Below are positions 5,594 to 5,643 of a DNA stretch of 5,643 nt, in pieces. Source of the stretch: Candidatus Merdenecus merdavium (GTDB lineage: Bacteria > Bacillota > Clostridia > Lachnospirales > Lachnospiraceae); NCBI GenBank assembly GCA_018715425.1, contig DVLR01000025.1, positions 1 to 5,643 on the forward strand. The letters are read 5' to 3'. Below the pieces are notes generated by a model. That model was not told the DNA's origin. It saw only the letters and a program-made list of their open reading frames with translations, and did not search any database. A program made the translations under genes and the position numbers. The stretch's first letter is position 1. Each line of letters begins with the position of its first letter.

Positions 5594-5643
5594 TCTTATA
5601 TCCTCTCTCTCTTTAAGTTTTTATACTTTTAAAGTAAATACAA

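Overview
The window is AT-rich, intact-coding DNA from a low-GC Gram-positive, most likely a clostridial bacterium of the Lachnospiraceae type. This rests on the base composition, strong AAGGAGG-type ribosome binding sites, a stand-alone murG of the HESD variety, and a small secreted protein resembling DUF6147-type proteins of that group. The organism call is inference from protein character, not from a database match. No mobile element, CRISPR array, tRNA or rRNA is visible.

Layout from left to right: a long inverted repeat (10-63) that looks like a two-way terminator; a minus-strand gene (211-1344) for what appears to be a catalytically degenerate metallo-beta-lactamase-fold protein, with a TTG start, an extended -10 promoter and a leader hairpin; a terminator-like hairpin (1472-1510); a minus-strand pair made of a small secreted protein (1619-2083) and, upstream of it, a single-pass membrane protein with a DUF4367-like outer domain (2154-3236); a divergent intergenic region with a promoter and a long nested hairpin in the murG leader; murG on the plus strand (3471-4535); a strong hairpin between convergent genes (4548-4608); then a minus-strand ECF-type sigma factor (4617-5153) preceded by a HIT-family hydrolase (5180-5593), 26 bp apart and probably co-transcribed.

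The most coherent biological reading is a cell-envelope theme. MurG makes lipid II; an ECF-like sigma factor and a membrane-spanning DUF4367-like protein (a usual partner type for such sigma factors) flank it; and a secreted protein follows the membrane protein in the same direction. That the sigma factor and the membrane protein form a regulatory pair, although murG lies between them on the other strand, is a hypothesis. The HIT hydrolase looks like an ordinary housekeeping gene.

The two observations most worth following are the MBL-fold protein in which the metal-binding motif positions are replaced although the reading frame is intact, and the nested stem-loop that begins almost exactly at the predicted murG transcription start.
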